Positions 11,263 through 22,339 of a stretch of 64,000 bases of DNA are shown one piece after another. Each line of letters begins with the position of its first letter. The stretch's first letter is position 1. The stretch comes from Eucommia ulmoides. Its lineage: Eukaryota > Streptophyta > Magnoliopsida > Garryales > Eucommiaceae. The notes under the pieces were generated by a model, which searched no databases, was not told the origin of the DNA, and worked only from the letters and a program-made list of their open reading frames with translations. The stretch is taken from the NCBI GenBank assembly GCA_016647705.1, contig CM028339.1:24963803-25027802 (forward strand). Direction: 5' to 3'. Made by a program: the position numbers and the translations under genes.

Positions 11263-13991
11263 TGTCACGACCTGTCCCGAAATCTCGACATCCCGGGCTG
11301 GCGTGACGACATCATGACATCACCGAAAACAACCAACCAACCGTCTATTACACGACAATATGCATATATATAAATAAATCATCATCTATATGAAGCTATA
11401 CATATTCTGTTATGGGAACACACCCGTTCTCCAAATATACTAATAGCAAAATATAATACCATGAATCCTTTCACAGGTTCACCTCAGAAAGCTCATCTCA
11501 ACCCTCCACACGACTCTATCGAAGAACTCTACCTAGCACCAATAAGGGACCGACTCCTAGCTGCTTCACTTGCGAGTATACTGCTTTCTTAGTAAAAACA
11601 TCTTTAATAATAAAAACTCATTCTACAACATCTAAATGGATCAACCGTAAGTTTATAAATACCACATAGCTCGTAAAATCTCCAGTATAAAAGCAGGAAA
11701 AATAAAGCGACATAATTAAGTTCCATTCAAATGCAACTAATATAAAAATCATACTAATCACCATGATAATAAATATCAAATCAGTCAATATACGTAAAAC
11801 ATCACATCTCAAGCACAAATCTCAAACACACTTTTTAAGCACACAACTCAAACACACACCTCAAACACATATTGGTCAGCCCTAGTGATCGTTTTAACCT
11901 CACGATCGGGAGTTACAACGGTATCGTACCACCCGTAGGATTTTCCTTCCTAACGGACACCCATCACTCCGCCGAAGCGGATAATCACTGCGCAGTATAA
12001 ACGTCTAACATCACTCTACCGAAATAGATAAACATCACTCCGCCGAAGCGGATAACATCACTCTGCCAAAGTGGATAAATACTATGGCATCGTCAAATCA
12101 ACGAATCAATAGTATCGTCTAATCAACAACATCGTCAAATTAATAACATCATCATCAAATCACAACGTAATGATATCGTCTAATCAACATCGTCAGATCA
12201 CACATCCACCTCTCTTTTCCAAAAATCGACTTTTTATCCGAAAAATCATATTTCTCACTTTCTTTTAAAAGGAAATGTCTGATTTTACCAAAACCACTTT
12301 TCGAATTTTTTTTTTTTTTTTTTTTAAAACCATACATATTTAGAAAAATAGACATTTTTCACTCTTTTAAAACCACCAAATTTCAGCGAAAAATCATTTT
12401 CAACTTCCTTTCGAAACCAACACAATTCATCGAAAATTCATTTTCTCAACTCACCCAGAAACCTGCTTGATCCATATCATTTTAAAATTAATTTAATTTA
12501 AGTCAACCATTTTCCATCATATATAGATATAAAAATAGTTTGGCACGAAGACAGTACACTCACCTGGCTATCCAGTCCGCAAAACTTTCACCGACTACTC
12601 CCTACCGAGACTCCGGTGTCTGCGAACCCAATAGTGACAGGGCCTAAATTAATATTTTATGCAAAAATAACCAAATCATGTAATGCAGGACCTAGTTCCG
12701 TAATTTCCCATTCTCCACATTTTATTTATTACAATTATTATTCGGTAAATTTTATTCCGTTAATTACTGCATAAAATTTAATAATATGACAGTCCCAAAT
12801 TTATTATTTCGATTACAAAATTTTGATGCTAGAATTCGATTTAATAACTAAAATAAACTTAACAAAAAACGTTACCCGTTCTGAATCGTTCACGGACCGC
12901 AAGATGGATTTTTGGTTTTTATCGGGGTTGTTTGTGAAATTTTTCGTTTTCTTCAATTTTCTTTTCTTCTTCTTCTTTCTTTTCTGGTTCTGTTTGGTTT
13001 CAACTGCTGGTCGCCGACGACATTCACTCACCGCCGATCAACACACACACACACACACTATCATTTCTGCTTCAGCTGGTCCCCTCACCGTCTCCCACCA
13101 ACCGCCAGCGACCTCACATCCACACACCGGCGCACAAACGCACATACCCAGACAAACACGCACTCACTGTTTACACACACACACAAACTGAACGACGACG
13201 ATCACACGCCACAATGACGATCACTCACACACCACCACACAGTCGCCGGATAACCTACACACTTAACGACGAACCGAACGCACACGCCGGCGAAACACAT
13301 ACCGATAACACACACTTACACACATGCATGTTGGATCAAACACAGGAATACACACACACACACGATTGTTCAGAACGGAACCCACACCTACCGTCGACGG
13401 AATACACACACCCCCTTCACGATCGCCGATCAAACTGCCGAACCCATTCTCTCGTGCTCAGGTTCCTCTCCATCTTCCCCATTTCTAGATTTTTTTTTAT
13501 TTTTTTTTGAGTGATTTCTCGATTTTTCCTCTGGCCATTCATGATCACTACTGCATGGATGCATATATATGCATATAATTAATGGATTCAGCTTGATCGT
13601 TCGATTACCACGTCGCCGATCTCTCTCTGCTCTGTCTCCGGCTCTCAATGCACACACGCAGGAACATATATGTATATATAAATGTGTTTTAAAAAAAAAA
13701 AAAAAAAAATTGTTAAATTGCTCTTTTCTCCCCCTCATTCTTTAAATCTTTATTTTAATCCAAATTCATCCTTTATGATTTTATTAATTTGTAATTTCAC
13801 CCCTTAAAAATTTTTAGAAAGAAGTTAAATACCAATTTACCTCCCAAAGTTTGGATTGAAAGTTTCTAAATTTGCAAATTGACCCCTAAACTTTTAATTT
13901 GAATTTTTAATTTGCATATTTCCCCCTCGTATTTTTCTAAATGCTCAATAATGCAACTAAATTGATGTACGTGCGAAATTGGGGTCTTACA
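11263..13991 (-). mobile_element. minus-strand solo LTR of the same gypsy family
   Basis: On the minus strand it starts TGTAAGACCCC and ends GTCGTGACA, with perfect TSD CATGT at 11258-11262 and 13992-13996. Its interior aligns with the host LTR: the reverse complement of 12548-12670 matches the host words around 7640-7710 and 17770-17850 (accaggt.agt.tactgtc and ttaggccttgtca). It also has the matching (AC)-rich block at 13040-13400. No internal region is present, so it is a solo LTR left by recombination. It interrupts the reverse transcriptase of the host element. Confidence 0.9.
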
Positions 13992-14330
13992 CATGTGATC
14001 TTGAGGAATAGTATTCACGTGAATCCAAAGGAAGTTGAAGCTATGATTTAACGAGAAAGGCCAAAAAGTGTAACTGGCACTCGGAACTTTTGGAGTTGGC
14101 AGTGATTGTAGTTGCTTTGATGTTTTAGTGACATTACCTGTATGACGAGATTTGTGGGATATGGACCGACCACCAGAGTTGGGAATAGTTGTTTAATCAA
14201 AAAGAAGATAAATTTGAGGCAGAGGCGTTGAATAAAGTTGATCAAAGATTATAATTGTACCATCTATTATGTTTGAGAAAAGGTCAATGTTGTAGCGGAT
14301 GCTTGGAAATCGGCAAGTTTAGTTGCGCAC
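13992..14330 (+). pseudogene. reverse transcriptase end fused to RNase H by deletion
   Basis: After the solo LTR the frame reads NPKEVEAMI, then RERPKSVT, the end of the reverse transcriptase 'VDP.KVEA...W..P.SV.E' segment. It passes directly into LELAVIV, HYLYDEICGIWTDHQS and FEAEALNKV, which belong to the RNase H domain and its tether (normally LELAAVV, HYLYG, DH.SL). The roughly 100-residue connection between the two is absent. Several stops are present. The stretch ends in a form of the DALSRK boundary motif (NVVADAW at about 14290). Confidence 0.75.
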
Positions 14331-15100
14331 ATTCAGGTTGTTCATACTAATTTAGGTGTCACATTGAGACCCTTGTGAGTGTAGTGGGTGCTTGGTCAGA
14401 TGGTAACACTATTTGAGAAGTTGATTTTGGAACCAACATTGATTGATCGTGTTGTCGGAAGCACAGAAGTCAGATGTCCAGTTGGGAAGGATTAGAGATA
14501 AAGTGGAAGACGGTTGCAGAACTGACTATCGAGTCCGAATGAAAGATGAAGTCTTGATAATGGAAAAATAGATTGTGTATTTCTAATGATGCGTATTTGA
14601 TGAAAGATACCTTAAAGAAAGTGCATAGTTCAATATACGCAATGCACCCGGTAATATCAAACTGTATCGAAATTATGTGAGCATTATTGGTAGTTAGGAA
14701 GAGAATGAGAAATCGCAGAATTGGTTGTTAGGTGTCCTATATGTTAGCCAAATTAAGGTCGAGCATTAATATCCAGGTGGGTTATTGTAGTCTTTATCTA
14801 TTCCAGAATAGAAATGTGAGTCTTGATATGTATGCCAAGTGCATATTGATGGGATTGTTTGGTTGCATAAGACACCGGTTCAATGTAAGTGTCAAATAAA
14901 ATTGGGATAAGATACCAGTGGGGTGAAAATTGGTTGTTAACTTATTCGCTCGATAATTGATAGTTTCTCTAGGATGAATAGATTGACCGTATTATTGATA
15001 AATTGAATTGTTAATTTGAAAGTGTTGCCGCCGTACTGTAACTGGAAGATAATTTTGATCGAAACAAATTAAGTCGTTGTTGTATGAACAGTCCGCGGAG
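14331..15100 (+). pseudogene. integrase remnant of the gypsy element
   Basis: A frame at about 14430-14600 reads LIDRVVEAQKSDVQLGRI and TLKKVHSSIYAMHPGNIK followed by YRNYV. This matches the zinc-binding N-terminal region of gypsy integrase (H..PYS.HPG..KMY). Then come VLYVSQIKVEHQYPGGLL and SIPE, the segment after the CxxC pair; the first Cys of that pair is visible only in a degenerate context. The catalytic core after 14800 is too damaged to verify the DDE residues by eye. Confidence 0.7.
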
Positions 15101-16196
15101 GAATTTGAAATGTAGTATTGAATGATGATACCTTAAAAAGTGAGTTTTATATGTATTAATTACCATCGTAAAAATCGACATGTTTTAAATACAAAAAGTC
15201 GGGTAGCTAATTCCAGGTAAAAATTCTCTATTGGAGAAACTGTAGTACTAGGAGCTGATATTTATTTTGATGTTTTGGTCGAATTTCCATACTACTTTGG
15301 GTGCCAAGAAATTGGTACCTCATTTTATTTGTAGATATATGTTGAAACATGTTTAGGTAGATTGAAACGGAAATGAAGCACGTGACCTTGTCAGGGACTG
15401 GATTAAATGTGAGGGCATGAAAGAAATTCTTATAAACGACTCGTTTGATGCAATTTGAGACGTAGTAATGTGGTTTGGTGATATATATGTGTTTTGAGGG
15501 ACATTGATATGATTTGGACGTGATTTAAAATGTATAGATGTGATTTTAGCGTATTGCAAAAATTTAACGGTAATATTAGAAAACGTTTATAAGAGAATTG
15601 AAGTTTTGAGGTAGATATTGAGGTTAATGATTATGGGCTATATGTGCTTATGAGATCGCTTATGCGCTTGGTTGTGAGTATTGTTGGTTTAAATGTTAAA
15701 CGGAGATATTGTGGCAAACTGATTGACTGGAAATATCGGATGAAAGGGATAAGTGTTGGTTATGGAAAACAAATTATTGTCGGAATGAGATAGGCCCAAT
15801 CAACTAAGATTACTGCGATATTTTAAGTATATATTGTTGTTAATCGTTATTTTTATCAGAGTAGCGCAGCGGAAACAGTTAGAAACATGAGATTCTTTGA
15901 CAGTTGGTTGCCCGTGTTAAGTGTGACCAACTAAGTGACCCTGTTTGTTAGGTGTTGGATATAATATCGACCACTGCAAATGGAAATGTTACAATAGATA
16001 GATATGATTTGACAAAAACTGTTGGTTATAACTTTTAGGTGATTTGTGATTATGGGACCCTACATAGGAAACAGTTGTTCTGGAATCACGAGAAACAAAT
16101 GTGACCATGCGGTGCGAATCTGAAATATTACTGTTTTGACTAAAATTTTAATTTCCTATTGTTTTCGACGAAAATTTCGGGACAAAATTTCTTTTA
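15101..16196 (+). other. decayed 3' part of the gypsy internal region
   Basis: No long frame. By position this should hold the integrase C-terminus and 3' untranslated region. The final words 'cgacgaaaatttcgggacaaaatttctttta' just before 16197 resemble those preceding the purine tract in Tekay/Del-type elements. Confidence 0.45.
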
Positions 16197-16206
16197 AGAG
16201 GGAAGA
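16197..16206 (+). promoter_or_regulatory. polypurine tract of the gypsy element
   Basis: AGAGGGAAGA ends one base before the TG that begins the 3' LTR at 16208, the expected place for plus-strand priming. Confidence 0.65.
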
Positions 16207-16207
16207 T

Positions 16208-16439
16208 TGTAAGACCCCGATCTTTGACATACGTATAATTTTAGTCGTGTTTTAAAATATTTCGGATATAACGGGGGTAGATCGTGTCAATTATTATATG
16301 TTTTAAAATTTAGGGGTCAAATTATAATTCTAAATACATTTAAAACATCAATGGTTAATTTATAATTTTATATAACATTAAAATTAGAAATTTGTTCAAT
16401 TAATATCTTAACTAAAGTGAACGGGAGGATTGTGCAAAT

Positions 16440-16471
<32 letters not shown>

Positions 16472-18668
16472 CGGTGAGAAATCTAAGGGAGGAGAACTGG
16501 CCACTTGTTCGGCCATTTGATCACATATTTTCGTTATATATATATATACATACGGGAGAAGAATCGATAAGGGACGAGAGAAAGAAAGAGAGAGAAAGAA
16601 GGGGGCCAGCGGTGGGTTGCCGTTCGGCAGTGAGAAAACGGAAGAAAGAGAGAGAAGACAGTTGGTCTAGTGAGTATGTGTGTGTGTGTGTATGTTCTAT
16701 TTTGATTGCTCATCGTGCGTGTGTGTTCCCTATTTTCTGTTCGTGCAAATGACTGTGTGTGTGTGTGCTCCGGTCGTGGGTGTGGACGTCCGGTAGAGTT
16801 GGGTAAGCCGATGGTGTCAGTGTGGAGGGGTGCTCTGTTATTGTGTGTGTTTTGTGTGTGTTTTTGCCTCTCCGGTGGGTGTGTTGGTTTCTCGTCATTG
16901 GTTAGCTAAAAAGGAAACAAAAACAGAAATTGAAGAGAAAGAGAAAGGTCCGCCGGTGGGTTCTGTCACTGATCGTGTGGGGTTCGTCGGCGGTGGTGGT
17001 GATGTTGGTATGTAGGCGTGTTCGTGGCTCGTCATCGGTGTGCAGCTGTTGTGTGTTGGGTGTGCTGCATGTGCTGCATGTATGTGTGTGTGTCATCGTT
17101 CAACTGGGTCTGACGAGGGTTGGTTATGCGGGTATGTGTGTGTGTTGTTACTGCTGTGTGTTCTATGTGTGTGTGTGTGTGTGTGTATGTGTTTAATTGT
17201 TGAGGTAAGCATGTGGGGGTGTTCTGTGTGGGTTGTGTGTGCATGACGTTCGTAGGTATTGGTGGCCAGAGTTGGCAAAGAGAAAGAGAGACGGGTGGAG
17301 CTTTAAAACAGAATAGAGAGAAGGAGCAGCAAGTTTGCCTAAGCGAAAAAAGGGGTAGTGTGTAATCAGAGAAAGAAGGAGGAGCGTTCGCCTAGGCGAA
17401 GGAGCGTCAGTAGGTGAACTGAAGAAGAGAAGGAGCGTGTTCGGCACGGCGGTGGGTTTTGCGCCGAGACGGTAGGAGCAAGAACATCAATTAAGGAATT
17501 TTAAAGGAAATCGACAACCGTTTTGGAATAGGTAACGTTTCTCGTTGAATTTTATGATTTGTTAAATTAAATTACTAGAACTAAAAAGTCGAAACGACGA
17601 TAATAAATATTGGGACCATTAACATGATTAAATTTTATATAGTAAAACTTTAACGGAACAATACGAGTTATATAGTAATATTTTGAATAAAAGGTAGGGA
17701 ATAGGAAATTATGGAAAATTAGGGCCTACATGGTGCGGATAGGGTATTTTTACATAAAATATTAATTTAGGCCTTGTCATGAATAGGTTCGCAGGCACCA
17801 AAGGATCGGTAGCATATAGATATTTTCGGAGCAGATTACCAGGTCAGTATACTGTCTTCTTACCAAATCTATTTTCAGAAATATTATGAAAAATGTGTTT
17901 ACTTAAAATTGGACGATTTTATAACTTATATAGATCAAGCGGGTTTTGGGTGAGTGTCGAGGATTTTGTTGGATTTTTGTTGTTTTATTTAGAAGGTGGA
18001 AAAATGATTTTTGTTTAAATCAGGGGTTTTTTAAAAGAAAGTGAAAAATATAATTTTTGGATTAAATCGATTTTGGAAATAGAGGTTGATGATATTGATT
18101 TAACGATGTTGTTAATTGGACTATGCCATAATTTATGTCCTGTCCGGAGGGTGGTTCGGCAGGTGGTGATTGATATTATGTCATGTGCGGAGGGTGGTCC
18201 AGCAGGTGGTGATTTATATTATGTCCTGTCCGGAGGGTGGTCCGGCAGGTGGTGATTGATATTATATCCTCCGAAGACGTTTGGTAGGTGATTATCTACG
18301 CAGTTAGTTCCACTAGGTGCTTGATCCATCTAAAATATTTTGATTAAGAAGGCAATACACTCGCAGGTACAGCAGCTAGGAGTTGGTCCCCTACTGGCAC
18401 TAGATAGAGTCCTACGATGGAGTCGGGAGTAGGTTTTGAGATAAGTTGTCTGGGGTGCACCTGTGAGAAGTTCATGGTATTTATTTTGTTGTTCTCATGT
18501 TTGGGGACGGGTGTGTCCCCATAGTAGAAAAATTGTATATGCATATTTAGAATATTGTATATTATTGTATGTCTATTGTCCTTCTATGAGATGGTTTGGC
18601 GTTCAGGTGATGTCATGTCGACGTCACACTGACCCCACAGTGAAGGGTGTCCGGGGTGGGGTATGACA
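16208..18668 (+). repeat. 3' LTR of the gypsy element
   Basis: It starts TGTAAGACCCCG, ends GTATGACA, is 2461 bp long and is uninterrupted. It contains (AG)n at 16451-16471, GT-rich DNA at 16676-17200, one CGCCTAGGCG palindrome near 17390, and three tandem copies of 'gtccggagggtggtcc.gcaggtggtgatt' at about 18138-18260. Downstream of 18300 it carries a part missing from the 5' LTR. Confidence 0.88.
18138..18262 (+). repeat. short tandem repeats in the 3' LTR
   Basis: Three copies of a roughly 50-bp unit: 'ttatgtcctgtccggaggg' followed by 'tggt.cggcaggtggtgatt'. The 5' LTR has two copies near 8010-8090. Confidence 0.8.
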
Positions 18669-19255
18669 GTTAAAGCCCAACACCTCCCCATAATGGAATG
18701 CATTGATACGATTAGAGTACAACTTATGGACCACATATCAAGTAGAAGAGTTCTTTCGATTAAGATGTCTGGTGTCATTTGCCTGTTTTGGGATAAGAAG
18801 TTACTAGAATATGTTGAGAGCAGTAGGATATGGTTGGTGGGTTTATGCTCCGAAGGGAAATTTGAAGTGCATTATCACCCATCGGTCTCTGTGGATATTG
18901 TGAATCGGCCTTGTTCATGTTTCCAATGGCAATTAAAAGGTTTCCCGTGTGCACATGCTTGCGCTGCCATTCAAAACTCGGGGGGGGGGGGAATTTGAAT
19001 AACTATGTTGAAGATTTCTTCAGTGTTGATTTTTATCGTAGTACATATTTGGAGGGTATTTTGTCTGTCCCTATACTTGGAAGACCAGTTTATGACAGCG
19101 CAACAGCTGCTGTGTTACCTCCTCAAACACGCCGACGAGCTGGGCGTCGAAAGAAGAAACGGATTGCATCGAAAGGGGAAAAAGTAAAGTAAATTCAGTG
19201 TAGTTGGTGCAAGCAATATGCGGACCACAATTGGAAGACGTGCAAGGCTGCAATT
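18669..19255 (+). pseudogene. MULE transposase, C-terminal part with SWIM zinc finger
   Basis: The reading frame joins that of 6142 after removal of the gypsy element and one TSD copy. It reads KAQHLPIMECIDTIRVQLM, then FEVHYHPSVSVDIVNR and CSCFQWQLKGFPCAHAC. The last is a SWIM zinc finger (CxC ... CxH) with all four ligands present, at about 18911-18964. A run of G at 18980-18989 shifts the frame; the next frame continues NLNNYVEDFFSVDFYRSTY, LGRPVYDS and RRRAGRRKKKRIASKGEKVK. That is the basic tail of MULE transposases. After a stop (19189-19191) the terminal zinc knuckle CSWCKQYADHNWKTC is still readable. Confidence 0.85.
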
Positions 19256-19690
19256 TGAAGAAGAGATTGCAATCTGTTTTTTTTTTTGTTTTTTTTTTTG
19301 TCTGGTTTGCAATCTATATATTTTTTGTGTGGTTGCAATCTATACTTTTTTGTGTGGTTGCAATCTGTATTTTTTTTGTATAGTTGTATATTGCAATACC
19401 TTGTTAATGTTTTTTGATCTCAATGCATTTGATGTATGTGTTGTTTTTAATTTTGTGAACTTCGATTGTGTTAGGAAGATATCGAACAACGATATGTATT
19501 TTTTCAGTAGATGGGTACTGAATTTTTAATATATGTTATTGTTAACATGGTATAAATGTGAAGATGTATTTTCTCAGTAAATGTCTACTGATATTTTAAT
19601 ATATGCTGTTTTTTTATGACATATATGGTGAAGAAATATACTCTGGTTTTGTTTAGAAGATATCCACTTACATTTAATTGGTTTTTTAAC
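19256..19690 (+). other. MULE intergenic DNA, T-rich repeats
   Basis: Four copies of 'tgcaatctgtatttttttgt'-type words occur at 19268-19390. The palindromic motif family appears as 'ttcagtagatgggtactg' (19503), 'tcagtaaatgtctactgat' (19573) and 'agaagatatccactta' (19657). No gene. Confidence 0.6.
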
Positions 19691-20625
19691 TGGTTCTGTT
19701 CAGATGATATCAACTGAAAGTGTCTTATTAAGTAGATATCTACTTGCAGGCATAAAATATGATGTGTCTGTACATTTAATTGGGTTTTGAATGATATACA
19801 TGGTCAACAACACACAAGTTCTGAAAGTACCTTAATAGTAAGTTAGATCTGCAGCTGGTATTCTTGCATAAAACGGTTTCTTTCTACCATACCATCACCA
19901 TTTTACCGGGGGGAAAACCATATTGAGCGTAATAATATATTGAGTCAATAAATGGACGGCACAAAGTTCCAAATTTTTTAGAAAGTGACATATTTTTTCA
20001 ACAAATAGTTGTGAGCCAGTGTTGAACAAATCAATAAGAATATAGCATTGTTTCATCTGTAAACGGGGTTCTGTTCAAATGATATCAACTGAATAGGTGT
20101 CTTTTTTAAGTAGATATCTATTGAAATGTGTAAAATATGATGTCTGTACATTTTCATAGTGTCAATGAACGATGGATATTTAATTGGGTTTTTAATGATA
20201 TACATGGTCAATAACATAAGTTATGAAATTACCTTAATAGTAAGTTAGATCAGCAGCTGGTATTATTGCATGAAACGGCTTCTTTCTACCATACCATCAC
20301 CAATTTACCAGGGGGAAACCATATTGAGCGTAATGACATATTGAGTCAATAACTGGACAGCACAAAGTTCCAAATTTTATAGAAAGGGACACATTTTTTC
20401 AACAAATAGTTGTCAGCCCGTACTGAACAGATAAATAAGAACATAAGTTTTTCATCTGTGACTAGGGGTTTTGTTCTGATGATATCAACTGAATAGGGGT
20501 CCATTTTAATTAGATATCTACTTAAATGTATAAAATATGATGTGTCTGTACATTTTCGTAGTGTCAATTAACGATGGGCATTTAATTGGGTTTTTAATAA
20601 TATACATGGTCAATAACACACAGAA
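19690..20625 (+). repeat. tandem repeat, unit about 390 bp, two copies and a third partial
   Basis: The units begin near 19690, 20065 and 20465 with 'ggttctgttcagatgatatc'. They share 'aagtagatatct', 'ataaaatatgatgt', 'atgatatacatggtcaa', 'accttaatagtaagttagat', 'tttctaccataccatcacca' and 'atattgagcgtaat'. The copies differ by scattered substitutions and small indels. Each unit carries two copies of the palindromic GATATC-centred motif. Confidence 0.85.
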
Positions 20626-20669
20626 ACTTTAATTTTGTATATACAAACACATTGTTTCAACAAATGTTT

Positions 20670-20701
20670 GGAGGCTTACACATCAAATAATATCCACAGC
20701 A
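20670..20701 (+). repeat. direct repeat at the left edge of the RBR capture
   Basis: The 32-bp word beginning GGAGGCTTACACATC and ending AATATCCACAGCA matches 21140-21171 with five differences. A shorter third copy is at 21321-21350. Confidence 0.8.
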
Positions 20702-20706
20702 CTCAA

Positions 20707-21139
20707 ATTTAATGGATGGACAACATATGGGCAGAACAACAGCGACTAGAGGCACTGAAGTTATATTACAGAGTTATTCAAGCAATGTGCACTACAGAAG
20801 ACCAGATTTTGCATGCTAACAATCTAACTTTGCTACTAACCAATGAGAGGTTCCATAGATGCCTGCTTGTTTGTTTAGCAGAACTGGTTCTTGCCACACA
20901 TAAGACAGTAGATATATTGTTCCTAGCAGTGATCTCAATAAGGTAATAGAAAGTTTCATTACACATGAGGAAAGTCTTCCCAGGGAATTAAGGAGAATTA
21001 AGGGGAAAATGGCTCGTCAATGTACAATTCTTTGACAATTACGAGGCCGTCCTTCTCTGCAGAAATAATTTGTCTTGGCTTTGTGGCTGATCCAATGCTA
21101 ACTCTAAATGCAATTTCAATGCATATCAACAAGCCTTGT
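20707..21139 (+). pseudogene. RBR (fragment): captured fragment of a retinoblastoma-related (RBR) gene
   Basis: Translation of 20716 onward gives [19 protein letters not shown], then [29 protein letters not shown] and [15 protein letters not shown]. This is the conserved start of the RBR pocket A region, known from plant RBR as [18 protein letters not shown] and [25 protein letters not shown]. After a gap of about a dozen codons and a frame change it continues [20 protein letters not shown]. After a second gap it gives SMYNSLTITRPSFSAEI and LGFVADPM. It spans several host exons without introns, implying capture through a spliced transcript or from closely packed exons. It has no start, is frameshifted and is under 150 codons, so it cannot make an RBR protein. 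It lies between the two MULE genes in transposase orientation, flanked by 32-bp direct repeats. Confidence 0.88.
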
Positions 21140-21171
21140 GGAGTCTTACACCTGAAATAATATCCACGGCA
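21140..21171 (+). repeat. direct repeat at the right edge of the RBR capture
   Basis: Partner of 20670-20701; it begins GGAGTCTTACACCTG and ends AATATCCACGGCA. The two copies bracket the RBR-derived sequence almost exactly. Confidence 0.8.
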
Positions 21172-21440
21172 GTAGATATATACAAAACAGTACATACAAA
21201 CACACTGAACTGAACAGGCAATGTGAACAACAAACAGCGTAGTACATTTCATGAAATAGTTTATACATATTCACCTAAGGATTTGTATTTCCAAGTAGAT
21301 ATCTACTGAAATGTTAATCAAATTACACATCAAATAATATCCACAGCACTCAAATATATATACAAAACAGTATATACAAAACAGTTTCTATATCTTCATG
21401 TTTAGGGCCAGCAGTGCCCCCCCCCCCCCCTTCACCACTG
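21172..21440. other. MULE spacer between RBR fragment and Ulp1-type gene
   Basis: It contains 'aagtagatatctactgaa' near 21292, repeated 'acaaaacagtatata' words, a third copy of the 'cacatcaaataatatccac' repeat, and a run of C at 21418-21430. No gene. Confidence 0.6.
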
Positions 21441-21710
21441 TTTTTCATTCACTCAAACTTTTGGGAGGGCCCATGATTTGGCGTTATCATTCAAAAATAC
21501 ATTCACAATTTTTGCTCGATACTTTATCATCGCTTCTTTCGCCTTATTCTCATTTTTAAATGGTACGATTGGCAGCCCCTGGGTAATTTGGTCCATTATA
21601 AACAAAACCATCGTCTCACAATCCAACCTAACATTCAAATTTGATGCATTTGAGTCTATATAAAGTTTACATTCATTTAAAAAATGTGTAATGACGTAAA
21701 TACTTACGAT
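21440..21710 (-). pseudogene. Ulp1-type protease, last exon with catalytic Cys
   Basis: The minus strand reads NVRLDCETMVLFIMDQITQG, then IVPFKNENKAKEAMIKYRAK, IVNVFLNDNAKSWALPKV and stop. The DCETMV stretch corresponds to the catalytic cysteine block (DCG.. in canonical Ulp1), and the Cys is present. The remainder matches the C-terminal tail typical of MULE-encoded Ulp1-like proteins. The stop at 21453-21455 is the natural end of the gene; it converges on the RBR fragment and the transposase 3' end. Confidence 0.78.
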
Positions 21711-21865
21711 CTTGGTATTTGTTGTGAACTATCTTTGACGCTTGTTAGATGTGTTTCAGTCTGGGCTATTTACAAATCTTCACCATCTTCTTTAAGGTCT
21801 TTGATCATATCCACTACATACTTTCTCTTCAAAACAAACAAAATGTTTAATTAAAGTAGTATTAT

Positions 21866-22140
21866 CTAACATTTAAGATAGGAAATAAAACAAAGCATGA
21901 GTTTTATTACCATTAGCATTGCGTCTTTCAAGTATGGATCTCCGGTGCCGATTCTTGGTTGGAGCGAGTTGTAGTGTCTCCATTCTGCCTCACTTATGTC
22001 AAACACAAGCAGCGTCCAATGATTCAGCCGGTCCCGTTGATTTGATGGGGAAGTGAATGTACCGATAGTCACCTTTCAATGCTTCATGGATTTGGGTATT
22101 CAAATTTTTTTCTATTAACGGTGTGGATCTGCCTTTTACC
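21866..22140 (-). pseudogene. Ulp1-type protease, exon with catalytic His
   Basis: The minus strand gives GRSTPLIEKNLNTQIHEAL and DYRYIHFPI in one frame, then NHWTLLVFDISEAEWRHYNS in another, so a frameshift lies near 22040. HW is the catalytic His block of the Ulp1 fold. The position usually held by the catalytic Asp (YDS in canonical Ulp1) is Asn (HYNSL). Confidence 0.75.
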
Positions 22141-22339
22141 CAATTCTATAAGAGATAGAGACAATTTATAATTTAGCTAATATCCACTAAATAATTGAAA
22201 TAATTGAGTAGATATCCACTGAATAAATTTTAGAATTCAGTTGATATCCACGCAATTAAAATATATATATATGTACGTACTGTTTTTAATGCATCAAACA
22301 AAAGTATAAAACAAACGTATGAATGTACCCAAACATACC

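Larger units (their letters stand above)
6143..18668 (+). mobile_element. Ty3/gypsy LTR retrotransposon inserted in the MULE transposase
   Basis: The element starts TGTAAGACCCCG and ends GGGGTATGACA. It is flanked by a perfect 5-bp TSD GTTAA at 6138-6142 and 18669-18673. A primer binding site TGGTATCAAAGCC follows the 5' LTR at 9868-9880 and a purine tract precedes the 3' LTR. Orientation is plus. Coding remnants in the order reverse transcriptase, RNase H, integrase place it in Ty3/gypsy; the residue patterns resemble chromoviruses of the Tekay/Del type. It carries its own nested insertions (8104-9828 and 11263-13991). The LTRs differ by many substitutions and indels, so the insertion is old. 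Confidence 0.9.

Noticed and set aside
12813-13738. Several frames of about 100 codons in the 13-kb region
   Set aside because: Low-complexity frames in the AC-rich part of the minus-strand solo LTR.
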